Shown one piece after another: positions 6,777 through 9,771 of a stretch of DNA of 9,771 bases (position 1 is its first letter; each line of letters opens with the position of its first letter). The stretch comes from Desulfobacterales bacterium (GTDB lineage: Bacteria; Desulfobacterota; Desulfobacteria; Desulfobacterales; UBA5852). The stretch covers positions 1-9,771 of the forward strand of contig JAERRP010000179.1 of NCBI GenBank assembly GCA_016735415.1, in the 5' to 3' direction. The notes beneath the pieces were generated by a model. The model saw only the letters and a program-made list of their open reading frames with translations. It ran no database searches and was not told where the DNA came from. Made by a program: the position numbers and the translations under genes.

Positions 6777-7649
6777 CTAGGCAACGAAGAAGTCCAAAGC
6801 TCGTTTCGTCACAAATTCTGGTTGGTCTTCTGCAATGAAATGACCACTGTTCGGCACGAGTTCAACCTTCAGATCGTCAGCATAAGGCTCGTACCCTTTC
6901 AAAAGCTCTGGCGCAAGGGCAAAGTCACGCGCGCCAAAGAGTACCAGAGTCGGAGTTGACAGGCGCGAAGACCTGTAGCGCCCGCGAACTATTGGTATGA
7001 ACTCCCTCAAGAGAAAGCTGCGGTAAAGCAATACACTGGCATAAGCACGGGCCGGCTCCTGGAGTCGGCTTGTGTAGATGGCGATTTCTTCATCAGTCCA
7101 GGTCTTGTTAACAACCCCCCACTGAAGTAGCCGACGCACGAAGCCGCTTTGATTTTGGATTATCCATTTGCCAAGTAAGGGGCTAGCGATCACCCATTGG
7201 TACCAAAAACGCCACAGGAGGAGCACCCGTGAGTCTAACGTCTGAAACGGATGAGGAATATTGAGCGCCACGTAGCGCTGGACACGTTCAGGCTGACGCA
7301 GACATAGGAGAAAGCCAACCCAGCCGCCCCAATCGTGCGCCACCAATCGAATGCGCTTGAGATTGAGCGTATCCAGCAAGGCAATCATATCGTCTACAAG
7401 TCGTTCTTTCTCGTAGCCAGTGGCAGGTGCATCCGACCATCCGAAGCCGCGTAGGTCAGGACAGATGACGGCATAGTGTTGAGCGAGACAGGGAATTTGA
7501 TAACGCCACATGTACCAGTGTTGTGGCCATCCATGAAGCATAAGCATGGGTTCGCCACTGCCCGCTTCGGCCAAATGCAAATGCATGCCGTTGATCTTGA
7601 CAAAGCGATGGGTGATGCCCTCAACCTGCGGAAAGGATGGTTTCATCAC
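6777..7649 (-). CDS. Alpha/beta hydrolase, epoxide-hydrolase-like
   Basis: A complete 290-residue alpha/beta-hydrolase of the epoxide hydrolase / haloalkane dehalogenase group. The oxyanion motif is HGWPQ (39–43). The nucleophile elbow is VAHDWGGWVG with Asp106, and PDLRGFGWSD (64–73) is the usual loop after strand 4. The acid is probably Asp242 in FGARDFAL, and the catalytic base is His270 in NSGHFIAEDQPE. An Asp nucleophile with HGWP fits epoxide hydrolases better than dehalogenases, which usually have HGEP or HGNP. The cap region contains several Tyr residues (192, 203, 209) that could serve as ring-opening donors. No signal peptide is seen. Start choices are GTG at 7649 or ATG at 7646; GGGAG 11–14 nt upstream serves either. 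The upstream membrane-protein gene ends 27 nt before this start, so the two are probably co-transcribed. The physiological substrate cannot be told from the sequence. Confidence 0.9.
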   Translation of the reverse strand: MMKPSFPQVEGITHRFVKINGMHLHLAEAGSGEPMLMLHGWPQHWYMWRYQIPCLAQHYAVICPDLRGFGWSDAPATGYEKERLVDDMIALLDTLNLKRIRLVAHDWGGWVGFLLCLRQPERVQRYVALNIPHPFQTLDSRVLLLWRFWYQWVIASPLLGKWIIQNQSGFVRRLLQWGVVNKTWTDEEIAIYTSRLQEPARAYASVLLYRSFLLREFIPIVRGRYRSSRLSTPTLVLFGARDFALAPELLKGYEPYADDLKVELVPNSGHFIAEDQPEFVTKRALDFFVA

Positions 7650-7676
7650 GTGATAATACGCTCCCGGATATTCTAT

Positions 7677-8147
7677 TCATGGCAGGACAATTATCCAGCC
7701 CATCAATGCCATTAAAATCATCGAAAACCAGAAAATCGCCCGCCCGATTATCGAAACGTTTTGATAACAATGGCGGTACAGTTTACGGTCGTGAAGGATG
7801 GTAATGATCTCTGCCATAATTTCATAGGCCGCATGGGTGCTGATGAGCAGCAGCATAACCGTCAGCACGGTCGTTTTGCCCACCGCCAGCAGGGCGGCAA
7901 AGTTCGCGGCCGTATAGAGCAGCGCTGCCGGCGCACTCTGCAAGTGTCCGAATTCGTGTGTAAAACTCAGGTTTTCGCGCACGGCTTGGGAAAGCCCACG
8001 GCGTAGAAGCCAATTGATCACGGGGGGATGGGGGATTACCAGTTTGCCGTAACCGCCGCGATGCAGAAAGCCCGGTCCGATGATTACCGTCGCGGTCGGG
8101 CCATACCAGGTGCGGATAGTCCGCGTAGTGGTTTTGCTGGTTTGCAT
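7677..8147 (-). CDS. Small membrane protein with HEFGH zincin-like motif
   Basis: A protein of 156 residues from ATG 8147 (GGA 7 nt upstream); a TTG at 8159 would add four residues. It opens with a basic polar segment and then a Gly/Pro-rich stretch (IIGPGFLHRGGYGKLVIPHP). Next comes SFTHEFGHLQ, with HEFGH at about 64–68 matching the HExxH zinc-binding motif of zincin metallopeptidases. The motif is followed at once by a hydrophobic region (about 72–104) and then by HAAYEIMAEI (105–114), whose Glu109 or Glu113 could be a third zinc ligand. A last membrane segment covers about 133–155. I recognise no named family: it is far shorter than M48 or M50 peptidases and lacks the M50 NxxPxxxxDG motif. 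Membrane-bound protease activity is therefore only inferred. It lies 27 nt upstream of the epoxide-hydrolase-like gene on the same strand. Confidence 0.7.
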   Translation of the reverse strand: MQTSKTTTRTIRTWYGPTATVIIGPGFLHRGGYGKLVIPHPPVINWLLRRGLSQAVRENLSFTHEFGHLQSAPAALLYTAANFAALLAVGKTTVLTVMLLLISTHAAYEIMAEIITILHDRKLYRHCYQNVSIIGRAIFWFSMILMALMGWIIVLP

Positions 8148-8185
8148 GTTCCCGTCCAAGAGGTTTCCGCTTTTACTTTAATTTA

Positions 8186-8195
8186 GTGCCGGCAC
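8186..8195. promoter_or_regulatory. Perfect 10-bp palindrome upstream of the HEFGH gene
   Basis: GTGCCGGCAC is its own reverse complement and sits 39 nt upstream of the ATG at 8147 on the minus strand. It could be an operator for the two-gene hydrolase unit, but a palindrome of this length can also occur by chance. Confidence 0.25.
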
Positions 8196-8218
8196 CGCCC
8201 GATACAGGAAGTCTATTC

Positions 8219-8243
8219 AATTACCTTAATCGGTTAAGGAATT
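8219..8243 (-). terminator. Hairpin downstream of the universal stress protein gene
   Basis: CCTTAA (8224–8229) and TTAAGG (8234–8239) pair around a four-base loop, and AATT on both flanks extends the stem to 10 bp with one bulged base. It lies 8 nt past the stress-protein stop codon, where a terminator is expected. No U tract follows on the minus strand, so it may act as an end-protecting hairpin rather than a classic terminator. Confidence 0.4.
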
Positions 8244-8250
8244 TTCATGA

Positions 8251-8715
8251 TCAACAAGTTTCCTCTTTTTTGTCCGTATAGGATCTGATCAGCAATACTG
8301 GAATACCAGCCGCCTGCAACACTCCTGCCGCCACACTGCCATAGGATACCCGGGCCAGACCGCTACAACCGTGAGTGGTCATTGCAATGAGGTCGGCGCC
8401 TGTCTCAGCAGCGACGTTTAATATTACTTTAACAACCGAGCCATAGGCCAGGCGTGTGGCGGCATCAATACCTTTCTCACAAAACTTGGTTTTGAGGGTG
8501 TCCAGATAGGCCTTCGAGAATTTAATTCGATTCTCTAATTCCTCCCGATATTTTACAATATCAATAACTTCGTCATGTCCCAGCATAATGGGTTCTTCTT
8601 CAACTTTGAGAAAAATCGTCTTGGCAGCATAAGTTTTTCCCAGGTTTTCGACATGACTCAATATTGCTTCAGCTCGCTTCGATCCGTCCATCGGAATAAG
8701 TATTGTTTGATACAT
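8251..8715 (-). CDS. Universal stress protein (UspA family)
   Basis: A 154-residue single-domain UspA protein. The N-terminus ILIPMDGSKRAEAIL has the conserved Asp and Gly-Ser of the first strand and loop. The C-terminal nucleotide-binding signature reads MTTHGCSGLARVSYGSVA followed by GIPVLLIR, giving a Gly, nine residues, then Gly-Ser spacing as in ATP-binding members. The first Gly of the classical G-2x-G is Thr here, which is common in this family. Proteins of this type act in the cytoplasm in stress, starvation or energy-limitation responses; the partner cannot be inferred. A perfect GGGAGG lies 5 nt before the ATG, so the start is secure and translation should be strong. The gene has its own upstream region with two dyads and is separated from the next minus-strand gene by about 100 nt with a hairpin, so it is probably monocistronic. 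Confidence 0.95.
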   Translation of the reverse strand: MYQTILIPMDGSKRAEAILSHVENLGKTYAAKTIFLKVEEEPIMLGHDEVIDIVKYREELENRIKFSKAYLDTLKTKFCEKGIDAATRLAYGSVVKVILNVAAETGADLIAMTTHGCSGLARVSYGSVAAGVLQAAGIPVLLIRSYTDKKEETC

Positions 8716-8781
8716 TGCTACCTCCCTTGTTGAATAAATAATCTTTCACGGCAACCACGGGTCGGTCATGATCACTACCTT

Positions 8782-8828
8782 GGATCTTAGTCCTGGGATC
8801 GATTAAATTATGTCAAAAGTTAAGATCC
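8782..8828. promoter_or_regulatory. Inverted repeat bracketing a TTGACA box upstream of the stress gene
   Basis: GGATCTTA (8782–8789) and TAAGATCC (8821–8828) are perfect 8-bp inverted copies 31 nt apart. Between them, on the minus strand, lies TTGACA (8816–8811), a consensus −35 box, although no good −10 box follows at 16–18 nt. The arrangement could be a regulator site over the promoter of the universal stress protein. On the plus strand the right arm is followed by CTTTTTCGTTTT, so a plus-strand terminator is an alternative, but no plus-strand gene ends here. Confidence 0.35.
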
Positions 8829-8840
8829 CTTTTTCGTTTT

Positions 8841-8871
8841 GATTGAAACGACCTTTCAGGTCGTGTCAATC
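8841..8871. repeat. Strong orphan hairpin (14-bp arms) upstream of the stress gene
   Basis: GATTGAAACGACCT and AGGTCGTGTCAATC form a 14-bp stem with one mismatch and a three-base loop (TTC). Neither strand has a T tract after it, so it is not an ordinary terminator. Part of the left arm and loop (GACCTTT, 8850–8856) can instead pair with AAAGGTC at 8875–8881, giving two mutually exclusive folds. It lies 126 nt upstream of the stress-protein start and next to the RAYT remnant, so it could be an operator, an RNA element or a REP-like hairpin. Confidence 0.6.
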
Positions 8872-8922
8872 CTCAAAGGTCAGGCTGAACTTAAACCGTC
8901 AATTTTTTATTTTTCGGTAATT

Positions 8923-9148
8923 TCAATAAGTTAAGGTAGTACAAATTTTTCTTGGCACTACCGGTTCTCTGTTACGAGCATCGTCAAATTTCCTTGATGG
9001 TCGGCGGTAGCGCTTCCTGGCTTCAAATAAAAGCTTGGTCCAACGATTGCGGTCTTTGGGTAAACTTCAGAAGAAACTCCCACTTGTGGCATCGGTGGGT
9101 CAGATGCCAGACATGCCCCGGTATAAAATGTCTGTTGGCTCGTGCCAA
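8923..9148 (-). pseudogene. REP-associated tyrosine transposase (RAYT) remnant
   Basis: On the minus strand from TTG 9148 the frame reads ARANRHFIPGHVWHLTHRCH and then KWEFLLKF, the characteristic N-terminus of REP-associated Y1 transposases (TnpA_REP, IS200-like fold). One base too many around 9048–9052 breaks the frame. In the next frame the family sequence continues as KDRNRWTKLLFEARKRYR. After that the expected strand leading to the metal-binding SNHIHLL motif is missing; a short stretch (FDDARNREPVVPRKI) vaguely resembles a later part of these proteins, suggesting an internal deletion. The frame ends at a stop at 8925–8923. The catalytic HUH motif and the catalytic Tyr are therefore absent and the gene is dead. 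The start codon is TTG with no good ribosome binding site. A 92-bp repeat with a promoter-like sequence lies 31 nt upstream. The plus-strand open frame over the same bases is a shadow. Confidence 0.8.
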
Positions 9149-9179
9149 TATCGAAAACTTGCTTAGAATTTAGTTTTTA

Positions 9180-9272
9180 GCCTCAAAACTGAACAGCTAA
9201 GACCATTTCATGGACATATTTTAACCGTTTTTTCTGTTATGTCAATAGGTTGGCTTGGTCCGACCCTTATCC
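9180..9272. repeat. Dispersed ~92-bp repeat, copy B
   Basis: This copy matches 6670–6762 with the same orientation, two well-conserved end blocks and a diverged AT-rich centre. It lies immediately upstream of the RAYT remnant (minus strand) and downstream of the toxin–antitoxin pair. Its position beside a RAYT gene suggests that it belongs to the repeat family mobilised by that transposase type. It lacks the long perfect palindrome of classical REPs; the only internal similarity I see is an imperfect direct one, GGCTTGGTCC against AGCTAAGACC. Confidence 0.85.
9218..9245 (-). promoter_or_regulatory. Near-consensus sigma-70 promoter inside repeat copy B
   Basis: On the minus strand TTGACA (9245–9240) is followed after 16 nt by TAAAAT (9223–9218), so the −35 box is perfect and the −10 box matches five of six. 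Transcription would start near 9211 and run into the RAYT remnant at 9148. The −35 block is conserved in the other repeat copy while the −10 region has drifted. Confidence 0.55.
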
Positions 9273-9314
9273 TTATTATCCTTAATTTTTATTGCAGAAC
9301 GCAGATTTAAGTTG

Positions 9315-9399
9315 CGGGCAGGGTGCACGGAAGTGGTAATGCAGAGGAAATTCGAAAAACCAGGACACTGATGAAAGCAAAGCCGCTCGTCCCTGCCCG
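9315..9399. repeat. 9-bp inverted repeat after the antitoxin gene
   Basis: CGGGCAGGG (9315–9323) and CCCTGCCCG (9391–9399) are exact inverted copies 67 nt apart, the second ending directly at the antitoxin stop codon. The GC-rich arms could close a large stem-loop in the 3' end of the toxin–antitoxin mRNA. No T tract follows. Confidence 0.4.
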
Positions 9400-9639
9400 T
9401 CAATCTTCAACGCCTTGTTCGGCAAATCGTTCGCTGGATTCTCTAACCGCCTCAAGAATATCTTTCGTGGTTGCTTTGGTTTTAATACCCGGAACGTCAA
9501 ATGGTGATTTTGTACTTTTCCTGAAAATAATTGAAAAGGTTTCTCCGCCTCTCCTCTTAATAACCACCTCTTCAGTTTTGGCGATATTAAGAACATCGGC
9601 AAGACGTTGTCTTGCTTCAGAATATGTATATACTTTCAT
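9400..9639 (-). CDS. Phd/YefM-type antitoxin
   Basis: A 79-residue protein beginning MKVYTYSEARQRLADVLN, typical of the Phd/YefM (prevent-host-death) DNA-binding fold. VVIKRRGGETFSIIFRK then forms the two strands that complete the dimer. The C-terminal half (SPFDVPGIKTKATTKDILEAVRESSERF) matches the flexible helix that wraps the toxin in such families. It should neutralise the adjacent PIN-domain toxin and repress the operon promoter. GGAG in the last codons of the toxin gene provides the ribosome binding site, and only 6 nt separate the toxin stop from this ATG, so translation is probably coupled. The toxin precedes the antitoxin, the reverse of the usual order for VapBC or Phd-type pairs. 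The promoter must lie beyond the window edge. Confidence 0.85.
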   Translation of the reverse strand: MKVYTYSEARQRLADVLNIAKTEEVVIKRRGGETFSIIFRKSTKSPFDVPGIKTKATTKDILEAVRESSERFAEQGVED

Positions 9640-9645
9640 AATATT

Positions 9646-9771
9646 TTACTCCAAAATTGCAATTCCTATTTCCCGTGCAACCCTTTTCATGCCAAGGTCG
9701 AGGGTAAGCAGCGGGCTTCGGAGGTCAATAGCGCATTTTAAGAAGTATGCATCGTATGCGTATATGTTATG
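9646..9771 (-). CDS. PIN-domain toxin (VapC-like), C-terminal part, cut by window end
   Basis: The last 126 nt of the window encode, on the minus strand, 41 residues in frame with a TAA at 9648–9646. The sequence NIYAYDAYFLKCAIDL followed by SPLLTLDLGMKRVAREIGI is the C-terminal part of a PIN-domain ribonuclease. Asp in YDAYFL corresponds to the third acidic metal ligand, and Asp in LLTLD to the fourth acidic position. VapC-type toxins cut RNA, often tRNA or rRNA, until bound by their antitoxin. The N-terminal part with the first two acidic residues lies outside the window, so activity cannot be judged. The gene is followed 6 nt later by the Phd/YefM-type antitoxin, which supports the call. 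Confidence 0.8.
   Translation of the reverse strand, partial: HNIYAYDAYFLKCAIDLRSPLLTLDLGMKRVAREIGIAILE

Noticed and set aside
6744..6959. Plus-strand open frame across the repeat end and hydrolase 3' part
   Set aside because: It starts inside the repeat and runs antisense to the well-supported alpha/beta hydrolase; no ribosome binding site.
8952..9173. Plus-strand open frame of 73 codons
   Set aside because: The opposite strand carries a recognisable RAYT protein sequence over the same bases; the plus-strand translation has no family features and no ribosome binding site.
9366..9385. Possible hammerhead ribozyme core (CTGATGA)
   Set aside because: The CUGAUGA box is present, but no GAAA-type partner with the needed stems could be laid out around it.
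9282..9602. Second minus-strand open frame overlapping the antitoxin
   Set aside because: Out of frame with the clear Phd/YefM sequence; its extension past 9400 shows no protein features.
1..9771. CRISPR array, tRNA or rRNA genes
   Set aside because: No regularly spaced direct repeats and no tRNA- or rRNA-like sequence were seen on either strand.

Overview
The window looks like a chromosomal stretch of an anaerobic Desulfobacterota-type (deltaproteobacterial) genome. This rests on the style of the pyruvate phosphate dikinase, on a DHH–CBS protein resembling the front half of long tRNA A-adding enzymes, on a bacterial eRF1-like protein, and on a REP-associated transposase remnant of a type I associate with these genomes. 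The assignment is inference; there is no rRNA or other marker gene.

Left edge (1–980): an eroded response-regulator receiver domain with a frameshift and no phospho-acceptor aspartate, a small intact putative lipoprotein gene, and a short unrecognised reading frame. Next comes a 409-nt intergenic region (981–1389) with promoter-like sequences, a small heptad tandem repeat and a partial copy of a dispersed repeat motif. Core (1390–6644, plus strand): ppdK, then a DHH/DHHA1 phosphoesterase with a CBS pair, then a baeRF (eRF1/Vms1-like) protein. The last two are 36 nt apart and look like an operon joining a small-nucleotide/RNA phosphoesterase, an adenylate-sensing module and a ribosome-associated release-factor-like fold.

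Accessory part (6645–9771, essentially all minus strand): an epoxide-hydrolase-like alpha/beta hydrolase and a small membrane protein with an HEFGH zincin motif form one unit. Upstream lies a universal stress protein gene with two dyads in its leader region. Then come a frameshifted REP-associated tyrosine transposase (RAYT) remnant and, at the right edge, a toxin–antitoxin pair (PIN-domain toxin cut by the window end, followed by a Phd/YefM-type antitoxin).

Two copies of a roughly 92-bp dispersed repeat (6670–6762 and 9180–9272, same orientation) bracket the 2.4-kb hydrolase–membrane protein–USP–RAYT block. The right copy lies directly upstream of the RAYT remnant and carries a near-consensus sigma-70 promoter pointing into it. 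This suggests a RAYT-linked repeat family has shaped this segment. The strongest second-look items are this repeat/RAYT relation, the DHH–CBS plus baeRF pair, and the unclassified HEFGH membrane protein.
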